From assembly GCF_900446695.1 (NCBI RefSeq), contig NZ_UAVP01000003.1, forward strand, positions 186,001 to 250,000: 64,000 nt of DNA, written 5' to 3'. This document shows, one piece after another, positions 1-8,281 of the stretch (position 1 is the first letter of the stretch; each line of letters opens with the position of its first letter). Both the position numbers and the translations under genes were made by a program. The DNA comes from Capnocytophaga sputigena. GTDB lineage: Bacteria > Bacteroidota > Bacteroidia > Flavobacteriales > Flavobacteriaceae. Under the pieces are notes generated by a model, which saw only the letters and a program-made list of their open reading frames with translations, ran no database searches and was not told where the DNA came from.

Positions 1-66
1 GATTTCTTATTTCTTGTGAAGTCATATATTTTCGATTAACAGTTGATAATTAACTTTTTCAGGGCG

Positions 67-74
67 CAAAAGTA
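67..74 (-). promoter_or_regulatory. Leftward -7 box for a gene off the window
   Basis: Read on the minus strand this is TACTTTTG, a perfect TAnnTTTG Bacteroidota -7 element, followed by GC. It points left, away from recG, so a divergent gene probably begins beyond the left edge. No -33 element was checked for it. Confidence 0.5.
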
Positions 75-98
75 ACAATATTTTTTTCAATTAGCAAA

Positions 99-130
99 TT
101 TGCTCATTTACTAATTATTCACTACTTTTG
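99..130 (+). promoter_or_regulatory. recG promoter
   Basis: A -33 TTTG (99-102) is separated by 20 bases from a -7 TACTTTTG (123-130), the Bacteroidota consensus. The recG ATG begins only 6 bases after the box, so the transcript should start at or almost at the initiation codon. Confidence 0.65.
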
Positions 131-135
131 CCCTT

Positions 136-2250
136 ATGATTTCAGAAAATATCCTACATACTTCTATAAGTCATCTACGCGGGGTGGGCGCTCAGCGAGC
201 TGAACTCCTGAAAACGGAACTCGGTATTTATGAGTATCAAGATTTGTTGAACCTCTTCCCTAATAGGTATATCGACCGAACTAAGTTCTACAAAATCAAT
301 GAGCTACAAAACAATAATGCTGAGGTACAACTCGTGGGTAAAATAGTAAATCTACGTACTGTAGAGTCGGCTCATCAAAAAAGCAACCGCCTTGTCGCTA
401 CCTTTGTAGACGAGACAGGAACTATGGAACTCGTGTGGTTCAAAGGGCTAAAATGGTTGCGTGATTCTCTAAAAATCAACGAGCCTTATGTTATTTTTGG
501 CAAGTTGAATTTCTTTGGAGGAACTTTTTCTATGCCTCACCCCGAAATGGATTTACTCAGCGAGTTCAAAAAAACAGGACATAACAGCATTCAGCCCGTT
601 TATCCATCTACTGAAAAATTAGCTAAACGCAACATCACCAATAGAGTAATGCGCCAATTAGTACAAACTGTTTTTGAAGAAATAGGGTATAATTTCACAG
701 AGAATCTACCCGATACAATACTCACTGCTATGAATCTCATTTCTAAGCAAGAGGCGATGTGTAATATTCATTTTCCTACCAACCAATCCTTGCTTACCAA
801 AGCCTCTATACGATTGAAATTTGAAGAACTCTTTTATATACAAGTACAGTTAGTACGCAAAAATCTGTTACACAAACAGAAATTTCAAGGACAACCTTTC
901 AAAAAAGTAGGTGATGCTTTTATGAACTTCTACAACTATCACCTCCCTTTTCCTCTCACCAATGCCCAAAAGCGAGCACTGAAAGAAATACGTGCTGATG
1001 TAGGCTCCAATGCCCAAATGAACCGTTTGTTACAAGGCGATGTTGGGTCTGGAAAAACAATTGTTGCTCTAATGACAATGCTTTTGGCAGTAGATAATCA
1101 TTGTCAAGCTTGTTTAATGGCTCCTACCGAAATTCTCGCTAACCAGCATTATCAAACCATTAGTGAGTTGCTAAAAAACACTGGGATAACGGTTGCTCTA
1201 CTCACAGGCTCCTCTAAAACAAAAGAACGCAGAATATTAGATGAACAATTACAATCTGGAGAACTTTCTATTCTCATAGGCACTCACGCTCTATTAGAAG
1301 AGAAGGTTCAATTTCAGAATTTAGGACTTGCTATTATTGATGAACAACACCGTTTCGGGGTAGAACAAAGAGCAAAACTATGGCGTAAAAACACTATACC
1401 TCCTCATATTTTGGTAATGACAGCTACTCCCATTCCGCGTACTTTAGCAATGAGTGTATATGGCGATTTAGATGTATCGGTAATTGATGAACTTCCTCCG
1501 GGGCGTAAACCTATCAAAACCTTACACCAATATGAAAACCGACGTGCAGAGACTTATGAATTTATCAAAAGAGAAATAGATAAAGGCAGGCAGGCTTATG
1601 TGGTATATCCTCTCATAGAAGAATCAGAAGCTCTAGATTTTAAGAATCTTACTGAAGGTTATGAGTATATCACAGCAAGTTTCCCATTACCCAAATACAA
1701 AGTATCGATTGTGCACGGCAAACTTAAACCCGCTGAAAAAGATGCTGAAATGGAGCGTTTCCTGCGCAATGAAACACAAATAATGGTAGCTACCACTGTA
1801 ATAGAAGTAGGTGTAAATGTACCTAATGCTTCAGTAATGGTAATTGAAAGTGCTGAACGTTTTGGTCTTTCACAACTACACCAATTGCGCGGGCGTGTAG
1901 GCCGTGGTAGTGAACAGAGTTATTGCATATTGCTCACAGGTAACAAAATGAGTAACGAAACTCGCATCCGTATGGAAACAATGGTGCGCACTAATGATGG
2001 TTTCGAAATTGCTGAAGTAGATCTTAAACTGCGAGGTCCTGGCGACCTGATGGGAACTCAACAAAGTGGAGTGCTTGCCTTAAAAATAGCCGATCTCGTG
2101 AAAGACCAAGATATACTAAAAGCTGCTCGCTTTCAAGCTATCGACCTAGTCAAAGCTGACCCTAATTTAGAATTACCTCAAAACCAACGGGTTGCTTATA
2201 CTCTTAATCAGTTACAACGACACAAGAATTTATGGACATATATTTCATAA
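136..2250 (+). CDS. recG: ATP-dependent DNA helicase RecG
   Basis: RecG is a superfamily 2 helicase that regresses stalled replication forks and branch-migrates recombination intermediates in the cytoplasm. The 704-residue length is normal for the family. An N-terminal wedge/OB region (about 60-140) is followed by a helicase core with Walker A GDVGSGKT near residue 300, a DEQHR box near 401 and the TATPIPRTLA motif. The C-terminal lobe has the VVEVGVNVPNA-type and QLRGRVGRG motifs. The start is supported by the promoter immediately upstream, which implies a leaderless or nearly leaderless mRNA. It is followed by an unrelated small-gene cluster. Identification is firm. Confidence 0.97.
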   Translation: MISENILHTSISHLRGVGAQRAELLKTELGIYEYQDLLNLFPNRYIDRTKFYKINELQNNNAEVQLVGKIVNLRTVESAHQKSNRLVATFVDETGTMELVWFKGLKWLRDSLKINEPYVIFGKLNFFGGTFSMPHPEMDLLSEFKKTGHNSIQPVYPSTEKLAKRNITNRVMRQLVQTVFEEIGYNFTENLPDTILTAMNLISKQEAMCNIHFPTNQSLLTKASIRLKFEELFYIQVQLVRKNLLHKQKFQGQPFKKVGDAFMNFYNYHLPFPLTNAQKRALKEIRADVGSNAQMNRLLQGDVGSGKTIVALMTMLLAVDNHCQACLMAPTEILANQHYQTISELLKNTGITVALLTGSSKTKERRILDEQLQSGELSILIGTHALLEEKVQFQNLGLAIIDEQHRFGVEQRAKLWRKNTIPPHILVMTATPIPRTLAMSVYGDLDVSVIDELPPGRKPIKTLHQYENRRAETYEFIKREIDKGRQAYVVYPLIEESEALDFKNLTEGYEYITASFPLPKYKVSIVHGKLKPAEKDAEMERFLRNETQIMVATTVIEVGVNVPNASVMVIESAERFGLSQLHQLRGRVGRGSEQSYCILLTGNKMSNETRIRMETMVRTNDGFEIAEVDLKLRGPGDLMGTQQSGVLALKIADLVKDQDILKAARFQAIDLVKADPNLELPQNQRVAYTLNQLQRHKNLWTYIS

Positions 2251-2263
2251 TCCTATAAAATAA

Positions 2264-2344
2264 ATGAAAACATTCAGCATAAAAGAAACTACTGATAACT
2301 CATTTGAAGCACTAAAGATATTTGGAAATAGTTTACCTTATTAA
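2264..2344 (+). CDS. Tiny ORF, possible gene remnant
   Basis: An ATG-started frame of 26 codons begins 14 bases after recG and ends inside the 5' part of the next gene's longest reading frame. The peptide begins MKTFSIKETTDNSFEALKIF and looks like an ordinary protein N-terminus that stops early. It may be the stub of a deleted gene, for example the start of a lost toxin or immunity gene, or it may be non-coding. No family was recognised. Confidence 0.25.
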   Translation: MKTFSIKETTDNSFEALKIFGNSLPY

Positions 2345-2351
2345 AAAGAAA

Positions 2352-2933
2352 ATGAACAAAATAAAAATTTGGATAGGTACTTTCGAAGGTACTAATGAGG
2401 AGTTTCAATCTTATTTTGATGAAGATAATAACTGCCTTTTTTGTAAAGATATTAACGAAGAAGAATATGACCCCGACTTTATAGGTATCATTCCTTTATT
2501 TGATAGGGTTTTAGATGTAGAATTCTTAGCAAAAGAAACACCTTTGGGAGCTAAAAATAGAACTTTATTAGTAGAAAAATGTAAAGAAATGGGTATTTAT
2601 CAAGGGAATGCTGTTTTTTTCTATTCAGGAGATACTCGCGATATTGTAGAAGGTGAAATTTTTAATCAATTAGTATATGTAGGACAATATGATTTTAATA
2701 AGGAACCTATTAAAATAGAAGAAATTACAAGAGGAAATATTATAGTATCTTACAAAGGTAATTACTATAAAATTTTAGGAGAAGGATTGTTGTTATCAGC
2801 AAAAAACATTTACAGTTATGTTATTTATCGCAATTCAATAGATAATACCCTCTCTTATATAGAACAAGAAGAAATATTACAAGCTATTATAGATTATTTT
2901 TCAAAGCAAGGACAAAAAATAATAGTTGAATAG
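2352..2933 (+). CDS. Imm22-like (DUF4284-like) immunity protein
   Basis: This 193-residue protein opens with IWIGTFEGTNEEFQSYF, followed by an acidic D-rich stretch and a later NAVFFYSGD segment. That pattern resembles the Imm22/DUF4284 family of polymorphic-toxin immunity proteins, which are cytoplasmic and bind a cognate toxin. The assignment rests on motif resemblance only. An in-frame ATG lies 30 bases upstream at 2322, but the segment from 2352 matches the expected family N-terminus better. No toxin gene is adjacent. It heads a cluster of three short AT-rich genes with near-contiguous spacing, probably cotranscribed. Confidence 0.5.
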   Translation: MNKIKIWIGTFEGTNEEFQSYFDEDNNCLFCKDINEEEYDPDFIGIIPLFDRVLDVEFLAKETPLGAKNRTLLVEKCKEMGIYQGNAVFFYSGDTRDIVEGEIFNQLVYVGQYDFNKEPIKIEEITRGNIIVSYKGNYYKILGEGLLLSAKNIYSYVIYRNSIDNTLSYIEQEEILQAIIDYFSKQGQKIIVE

Positions 2934-2937
2934 TGCA

Positions 2938-3246
2938 ATGAATGTAGATAAATATACACCATTTAAAGACTTTGGCTTCTATTTAATAGTAGCCCTCTTA
3001 TTATTGCTCACCAGTTATATAACACTCTTTCCTTATCTGCTACAATATGAGGAAAGTAACCATCCCTCAAAAAGAGCAATCTTGAGCAATAGTATTTTTG
3101 AGATAGTTTTTTTCTCTTATAACTTCTTGGAAAAGATTACTATTTATGCTCTACCATTGGCTTTTATCACCTCTTTGTTTTCAATAGCGACATTACTATC
3201 AATTTTAGCAAATCTGATAAAATATGTATACCATAAAAACAACTGA
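2938..3246 (+). CDS. Small hypothetical membrane protein
   Basis: A 102-residue protein with two clear hydrophobic helices, about residues 14-34 (YLIVALLLLLTSYITLF) and about 70-95 (LPLAFITSLFSIATLLSIL), and a basic C-terminus. It belongs to no family I recognise. The frame can be extended to a TTG at 2926, but the ATG at 2938 lies 4 bases after the preceding stop and is preferred. Its end overlaps the next gene by 23 bases, suggesting translational coupling in the small cluster downstream of recG. Confidence 0.6.
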   Translation: MNVDKYTPFKDFGFYLIVALLLLLTSYITLFPYLLQYEESNHPSKRAILSNSIFEIVFFSYNFLEKITIYALPLAFITSLFSIATLLSILANLIKYVYHKNN

Positions 3247-3658
3247 TTTCTTTACAAGTAAAGGCATAAATAAAGTATTATACAACAAAACTTTTATTCA
3301 AACTATAGCCGATGTATGGTCTGAAAACGAAAATCTTTTAGCTATCTACCATACTCATTACAAGATAGAGTTTAGTTTTACTAAAAACAACACACTTCAT
3401 TATGTAATGATTGAAGAAATAACTCCTCAAGAGCAAAAACAGTCTACTCAGTGTGAGTTTATTGACGATATAGCTATCTTTCAAAAGAGTTTAAACAATA
3501 TTAAAACACTTTTTAAACTAACTTCTACTGATAACAACATTACTATAGATAAAGTTCTTATTCATTTTGAAGATGGAAAAGTAGATAGCTTGTACTATTT
3601 TCCTTATTCTGCAAGTATAACAAACACTGAAATTAGAACAACAGATGCACCACTGTAG
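3224..3658 (+). CDS. Hypothetical protein (immunity-like cluster)
   Basis: A 144-residue soluble, mildly acidic protein with no signal peptide or membrane segment. It starts at an ATG inside the end of the preceding membrane-protein gene. Its 3' end overlaps the convergent lrgB gene by 26 bases. No family was recognised. Size, composition and company with an Imm22-like gene suggest an orphan immunity or accessory protein, but this is guilt by association only. Confidence 0.55.
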   Translation: MYTIKTTDFFTSKGINKVLYNKTFIQTIADVWSENENLLAIYHTHYKIEFSFTKNNTLHYVMIEEITPQEQKQSTQCEFIDDIAIFQKSLNNIKTLFKLTSTDNNITIDKVLIHFEDGKVDSLYYFPYSASITNTEIRTTDAPL

Positions 3659-4325
3659 GAGCTAATACAGCTGTAAAAATACCATTGAATATCATCCCCA
3701 AACTCGCATATACAGCATATTTTTCACTGAGGTTAAACGCTGCCATTATACCCAATGCGTGAGAAGCTGTACCTAAGGAAATGCCTTTTGCCATCGGACT
3801 CTTGATACGAAACCAATTGAGAAAAGTAATTCCAAAAATATTCCCCAAAAAGCCCGTAGTCATCACTGCCATCACGGTGATAGGCTCTATGCCGTGGAGC
3901 ACACGTGATACTTCTAATGCAATAGGAGTTGTTACTGATTTTGGTGCTAAAGAAATAGCTATATCATTGGAAAGTCCTAACCATTTGGCTATTAGACACA
4001 CTGTTATAATCCCTACTAAACTACCAGCAAACTGAGAAACTACTAACGGAATCAGTTGTTTTTTTATCTTAGAAAGTTGGAGATAAAGAGGCACTCCTAA
4101 GGCTACAATAGAAGGTTTGAGCCAAAAATCAATATACTGTCCTGCTTCTTCGTATTTTTCTGGAGATATTCCAAAAATAATAAGATATGAAACTAATACC
4201 AAAACTGTAATGAGTACAGGGTTTAAGAATACTGAATTATATTTTTTTTGTAGTAGCAATACCCCATAATAAAGAATAAAGGTAATACCTAATAATACTA
4301 CTTGATTTTCTGCGAGTGCTTTCAT
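3633..4325 (-). CDS. lrgB: LrgB/CidB-family membrane protein
   Basis: LrgB proteins are inner-membrane partners of the holin-like LrgA. They are implicated in control of murein hydrolase activity, programmed lysis, and export of small carboxylates such as pyruvate. The 230-residue sequence is hydrophobic with about six to seven helices. It carries the conserved SLAPKSVTTPIALEVSR segment near residues 125-142 and the SHALG/GMIFNGIFTA region near the end, both diagnostic of the family. It follows lrgA on the same strand with a one-base gap, a classic two-gene operon. Its 3' end overlaps the convergent gene ending at 3658. Confidence 0.93.
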   Translation of the reverse strand: MKALAENQVVLLGITFILYYGVLLLQKKYNSVFLNPVLITVLVLVSYLIIFGISPEKYEEAGQYIDFWLKPSIVALGVPLYLQLSKIKKQLIPLVVSQFAGSLVGIITVCLIAKWLGLSNDIAISLAPKSVTTPIALEVSRVLHGIEPITVMAVMTTGFLGNIFGITFLNWFRIKSPMAKGISLGTASHALGIMAAFNLSEKYAVYASLGMIFNGIFTAVLAPTVVHLLF

Positions 4326-4326
4326 T

Positions 4327-4671
4327 TTATTTGAGACGTTTACGGAAAAATTGATATATGTGACCAGTAACTACAATCACTACTACAGTACTGATAATGA
4401 TGGAGATGAAGATAGCCCAAAAGTTTTCTCCTATCTGTTTAAAATAGGCCATAATGCCTATACTTGGAGGAACAAAAAAGAGACCTAAATTAGAAATTAG
4501 CAAATCGGAGAGGGCTTTAATTGATTGCAGTTTTATCCATCCGAGTTGCAAAAATAAGGTGAGAAAAAGCATTCCAATGATACTAGAAGGAAAAGGAATG
4601 TGTGTAAGGGTTACAATCAATTCACCTATACCTAAACAGCCAAAAATAATAGCAAAATAACGTATTAACAT
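4327..4671 (-). CDS. lrgA: LrgA/CidA holin-like protein
   Basis: A 114-residue protein with four predicted membrane helices, the size and topology of the CidA/LrgA family. The segment IPFPSSIIGMLFLTLFLQLG (about 26-45), followed by SDLLISNLGLFFVPPSIGIM, is the family hallmark. These proteins oligomerise in the cytoplasmic membrane and modulate lysis or metabolite transport together with LrgB, encoded immediately downstream. A TAATTTTG -7 box lies 27 bases upstream. No LytR/LytS-type regulator is nearby. Confidence 0.92.
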   Translation of the reverse strand: MLIRYFAIIFGCLGIGELIVTLTHIPFPSSIIGMLFLTLFLQLGWIKLQSIKALSDLLISNLGLFFVPPSIGIMAYFKQIGENFWAIFISIIISTVVVIVVTGHIYQFFRKRLK

Positions 4672-4697
4672 AACTCTTCTACATTAAAAAACGGTGG

Positions 4698-4705
4698 CAA
4701 AATTA
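4698..4705 (-). promoter_or_regulatory. lrgAB promoter -7 box
   Basis: The minus strand reads TAATTTTG followed by CC, matching TAnnTTTG, and lies 27 bases before the lrgA start. No clear -33 TTG is present at the usual spacing. It is divergent from the promoter at 4745-4777. Confidence 0.5.
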
Positions 4706-4744
4706 CAACTTCTTTTTCTAAAGTGAATAAAAAAATGTGAAAAA

Positions 4745-4777
4745 TTTGCATTGTATACATTTTTATTACTACATTTG
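4745..4777 (+). promoter_or_regulatory. Promoter of the coiled-coil membrane protein gene
   Basis: The -33 TTTG (4745-4748) and -7 TACATTTG (4770-4777) are separated by 21 bases and lie 25 bases before the ATG at 4802. Confidence 0.6.
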
Positions 4778-4801
4778 CAAGATTATTAAAAATAATGTCT
4801 T

Positions 4802-5782
4802 ATGAGCAATAACTACGACAAACCCCTTTTTTTAGAACAAGCTAACAATAGTTTAACGGAAAGAGGAAGTGATCACTCTCTTCCTGCTTATGGAATCCCT
4901 GAAGACGACAAGCCCAGAGGAGGAGGTGTTTTATCAAAGATACTTATCGCTATATTAGCTATTGCTACTAGCGGTTTAGGGTATTACACTTACTCTCTCA
5001 ATAAGGATAGGCAAATTACTGAAAACGAACTCACTACACAAAAGAAACAAGTGATGAGCGATTTAGAATTACTACGTGACAGCTATGACAAAGTAGTAAT
5101 TGAAAACAAAGATGTAAAAGAAGATTTATTGCAAGCCCGCAATAAAATTGACCAATACATTGACTCTTTACAAAATATGAAAGTGAGTATTTCATCTTTA
5201 GCTCGCTTCAAAAGTCAGGCATTTGCTTTAGCTAAAGAACGTGACCTTTTGATTAGAAAGAATGACTCACTAATGCGTGCCAATTCAGCTATCAAAAAAG
5301 ATTTAGATAGTATGAGTGTAAAATTAGATTTAGCTAGTGCCAAAGTAGACTCTCTTGCTCGTCAAACTAATCAACTGAAGAAGGTAGTTGAAACAGGATC
5401 AGCTTTGCAAATTAGTAAACTCATTGCCGAAGCTGTAAAAGGTTCTAAAAACAAAACTACTGATAGAGGTAGAGCTGCCAATAAATTGAAAATATGTTTT
5501 ACTGTAGGTGCCAATAAGATAGCTAAATCAGGATCTAGATATTTCTATATACAAGTAACAAATCCTTCAGGAAATATTTTAGGCAGTAACGAAAGTTTTT
5601 CTGCTGGTGAAGAAAAAGTGAATTATAGTATAGCCACTCACTTTATTTACGACAATAAAAGTGTAGATATTTGTGACTTTATTGCTAAAGTAGGTAAAGA
5701 GTTTGAAAAAGGTACCTATAAAATAACTGTTTATGATGACAAACTTAACCAAGTAGGTACTACAGATCTACTATTGAAATAA
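4802..5782 (+). CDS. Single-pass membrane protein with coiled coil
   Basis: A 326-residue protein. About 40 polar residues containing a GGG stretch precede one membrane helix (about residues 43-64, VLSKILIAILAIATSGLGYY). A long periplasmic coiled coil follows (about 70-200, heptads rich in L, K, D and E). The C-terminal domain of about 110 residues is a predicted beta-rich module. Similar architectures are widespread and uncharacterised in flavobacteria. The repeated DSL and SMS tracts fit an alpha-helical stalk. It has its own promoter and lies 16 bases ahead of the GH95 gene, so the two may be cotranscribed. Function is unknown. Confidence 0.75.
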   Translation: MSNNYDKPLFLEQANNSLTERGSDHSLPAYGIPEDDKPRGGGVLSKILIAILAIATSGLGYYTYSLNKDRQITENELTTQKKQVMSDLELLRDSYDKVVIENKDVKEDLLQARNKIDQYIDSLQNMKVSISSLARFKSQAFALAKERDLLIRKNDSLMRANSAIKKDLDSMSVKLDLASAKVDSLARQTNQLKKVVETGSALQISKLIAEAVKGSKNKTTDRGRAANKLKICFTVGANKIAKSGSRYFYIQVTNPSGNILGSNESFSAGEEKVNYSIATHFIYDNKSVDICDFIAKVGKEFEKGTYKITVYDDKLNQVGTTDLLLK

Positions 5783-5798
5783 TACAGCCTTTTAAATT

Positions 5799-8219
5799 AT
5801 GAAAACTATTAGTTTTTTTATATCCTTATTTATTGGATTATCTCTTTATGCTCAACCTCAAGATGTTTCAGTAGTATTTCACAAACCTGCTGAACATTTT
5901 ACTGAAAGCCTACCTATTGGTAATGGACGATTAGGAGCTATGTTCTTTGGTAAAACTGATGTTGATAGAATTGTACTCAATGAGATTTCACTTTGGTCAG
6001 GAGGAACACAGGATGCTGATGATCCTAATGCTCATATACATCTAAAAACCATACAACAATTACTATTAGAAGGTAAAAATTTAGAAGCTCAAGCCCTTTT
6101 GCAAAAACACTTTATCGCTAAAGGTGAAGGGTCTTGTAAGGGCAATGGGGCAAATTGTAGCTATGGCTGTTATCAAATATTAGGTGAGTTACTATTAGAT
6201 TGGAAAAGCACCCTCCCTACAGAGAACTACCAACGTATTCTTCGTTTAGACCAAGCTACAGCTTTTACTTCGTTCAAGCGAGGCAATAACTATATTCAAC
6301 AAATTGCTTTCGCTGATTTTAAAAACGACCTTATTTGGATTAGAATTACAGCTTCTCAGCCCTTAGATATAGATATTTCTCTACATCGCAGAGAAAATGC
6401 TACAACATCTTATAAATCAAACAAAATTACACTATCAGGGGTACTTCCTAATGAAAACACTGAAGGAATGCAATTTGCTTCGGAGATAGACGTTCAAACA
6501 GATGGAAATCTTCAAAATACAACCAATGCTACCTCTATACAAAAAGCTAAAGAAATAGTACTTAAAATAAGTGCTGCAACTAATTATAATTTTACTAAAG
6601 GGGGACTTACACAAAACGATGTGCTGCAAAAAGCTAATGATTACCTACAAAAAGCAACTATCCCTTTTGAGAACGCAATTATAGAAAGCCAAAAGGCTTA
6701 TCAAGTGTTTTTTAATCGTAATCGCTGGTATAGTGAAGCTAATACTGATACAAGCTCTCTTAGCACCTTTGAACGACTACAACGATTTTACAAAGGCAAA
6801 AAAGACGCTCTGCTTCCTGTATTATATTACAATTTTGGTAGATATCTACTTATTTCTTCCTCTCGTGAAGGTCTTCTTCCCGCTAATCTGCAAGGCTTAT
6901 GGGCAGAGGAATACCAAACCCCTTGGAATGGCGATTACCATTTGAATATCAATCTACAAATGAACTATTGGTTAGCCGAAAGCACAAACCTTTCTGAACT
7001 CACAACACCTTTACATAAGTTCACTAAAAACTTAGTTGCTAACGGACGCAAAACTGCAAGAGCTTATTACAATGCCAATGGCTGGATGGCACACGTGATT
7101 AGTAATCCTTGGTTTTACACCTCCCCTGGTGAATCGGCTGAATGGGGCTCAACACTTACTGGAGGTGCGTGGCTATGTGAGCACATCTGGCAACATTACC
7201 TCTACACCCTCAACACTGATTTTTTAAGAGAATATTATCCCGTACTAAAAGAAGCAGCCGATTTTTTCCAAAGTTTGTTAATCAAAGATCCTAAAACGGG
7301 CTATTGGGTAACAGCTCCCTCTAACTCACCCGAAAATGCTTATATAATGCCTCAGCTAAAAGATGGTAAAAAGCAAATAGGTAACACTTGTATTGCCCCT
7401 ACTATGGATATGCAAATAGTGCGAGAGCTCTTTAGCAACACTCTACAAGCTGCCAAAATATTAGGTGTAGATAATGAACTTTACTCTCAATGGCAAGAAA
7501 TAATAACTCATACCGTTCCTAACCGTATTGGAAAGAAAGGAGACCTCAATGAATGGTTAGATGATTGGAAAGATGCTGAACCGAATCATCGCCACATATC
7601 ACATCTCTATGGACTATATCCATACGACGAGATTACCCCTTGGGATACACCTGCTTTAGCCACAGCTGCTAAAAAAACACTCAAAATGCGAGGAGATGGA
7701 GGTACTGGTTGGTCACGTGCATGGAAGATAAATTTCTGGGCGCGCTTACATGATGGCAATCATGCTCTAGTATTATTACGACAATTGTTACATCCTGTAG
7801 ACCCCAATAGTACTAGCGGACAAAATGGTGGTACTTATCCTAATCTATTTTGTGCTCACCCTCCTTTTCAAATAGATGGCAATTTAGGAGGAGCAGCAGG
7901 TATTGCTGAGATGCTTTTGCAAAGTCATGGAAAAAACTATACTATTCGCTTTTTACCAGCACTCCCCTCCCACCCCGATTGGAAAAATGGTACTATGCAA
8001 GGAATGAAAGTTCGCAATGGTTTTGAAGTAAGTTTCGATTGGGAAAAACACCGTCTAAAAACAGCTACTATCACCTCTCTCAATGGTACTGATTGCAGCG
8101 TTTTACTCCCTGCAGGTAAAAGCATTTACTACAAAAAAACTTTATTAATACCTTCTAAAAAGAAAGAACAAATAGTGAGTTTCCCTACTGAAAAAGGTGC
8201 TACTTATAGTATTCAATAA
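5799..8219 (+). CDS. GH95 alpha-L-fucosidase, secreted
   Basis: GH95 enzymes are inverting alpha-1,2-L-fucosidases (some act on galactosides) that trim fucose from mucin, milk or plant glycans. The 806-residue protein has a signal peptide (residues 1-19, ending LYAQ). The N-terminal GH95 beta-sandwich has the LPIGNGRLGAM and LNEISLWSGG motifs. An (alpha/alpha)6 catalytic barrel follows. The catalytic asparagines sit in NINLQMNYW (about 380-390), the acid Glu in SPENAY (about 510) and the Asp in FQIDGNLGG (about 690), as in the Bifidobacterium AfcA family. No SusC/SusD pair is adjacent, so it is not in an obvious polysaccharide utilisation locus. Confidence 0.93.
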   Translation: MKTISFFISLFIGLSLYAQPQDVSVVFHKPAEHFTESLPIGNGRLGAMFFGKTDVDRIVLNEISLWSGGTQDADDPNAHIHLKTIQQLLLEGKNLEAQALLQKHFIAKGEGSCKGNGANCSYGCYQILGELLLDWKSTLPTENYQRILRLDQATAFTSFKRGNNYIQQIAFADFKNDLIWIRITASQPLDIDISLHRRENATTSYKSNKITLSGVLPNENTEGMQFASEIDVQTDGNLQNTTNATSIQKAKEIVLKISAATNYNFTKGGLTQNDVLQKANDYLQKATIPFENAIIESQKAYQVFFNRNRWYSEANTDTSSLSTFERLQRFYKGKKDALLPVLYYNFGRYLLISSSREGLLPANLQGLWAEEYQTPWNGDYHLNINLQMNYWLAESTNLSELTTPLHKFTKNLVANGRKTARAYYNANGWMAHVISNPWFYTSPGESAEWGSTLTGGAWLCEHIWQHYLYTLNTDFLREYYPVLKEAADFFQSLLIKDPKTGYWVTAPSNSPENAYIMPQLKDGKKQIGNTCIAPTMDMQIVRELFSNTLQAAKILGVDNELYSQWQEIITHTVPNRIGKKGDLNEWLDDWKDAEPNHRHISHLYGLYPYDEITPWDTPALATAAKKTLKMRGDGGTGWSRAWKINFWARLHDGNHALVLLRQLLHPVDPNSTSGQNGGTYPNLFCAHPPFQIDGNLGGAAGIAEMLLQSHGKNYTIRFLPALPSHPDWKNGTMQGMKVRNGFEVSFDWEKHRLKTATITSLNGTDCSVLLPAGKSIYYKKTLLIPSKKKEQIVSFPTEKGATYSIQ

Positions 8220-8224
8220 TACAA

Positions 8225-8262
8225 AAAAAGGCTGTACAGCAATCCGCTATACAGCCCTTTTT
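8225..8262. terminator. Bidirectional terminator between GH95 gene and nrdA
   Basis: An 11-base stem (GGCTGTACAGC at 8230-8240 with GCTATACAGCC at 8246-8256, one mismatch) has a 5-base loop. It is flanked by an A-run on the left and a T-run on the right, so it can terminate both convergent genes. Confidence 0.85.
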
Positions 8263-8281
8263 GCAAACAAATTAATCTATG

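Noticed and set aside
3224-3658. Frameshifted extension of the membrane protein at 2938
   Set aside because: Both frames have their own plausible start codons and distinct composition, so two overlapping genes fit better than one broken gene.
3781-4035. 84-residue plus-strand frame inside lrgB
   Set aside because: It is antisense to a clear LrgB protein, has no family features and no promoter.
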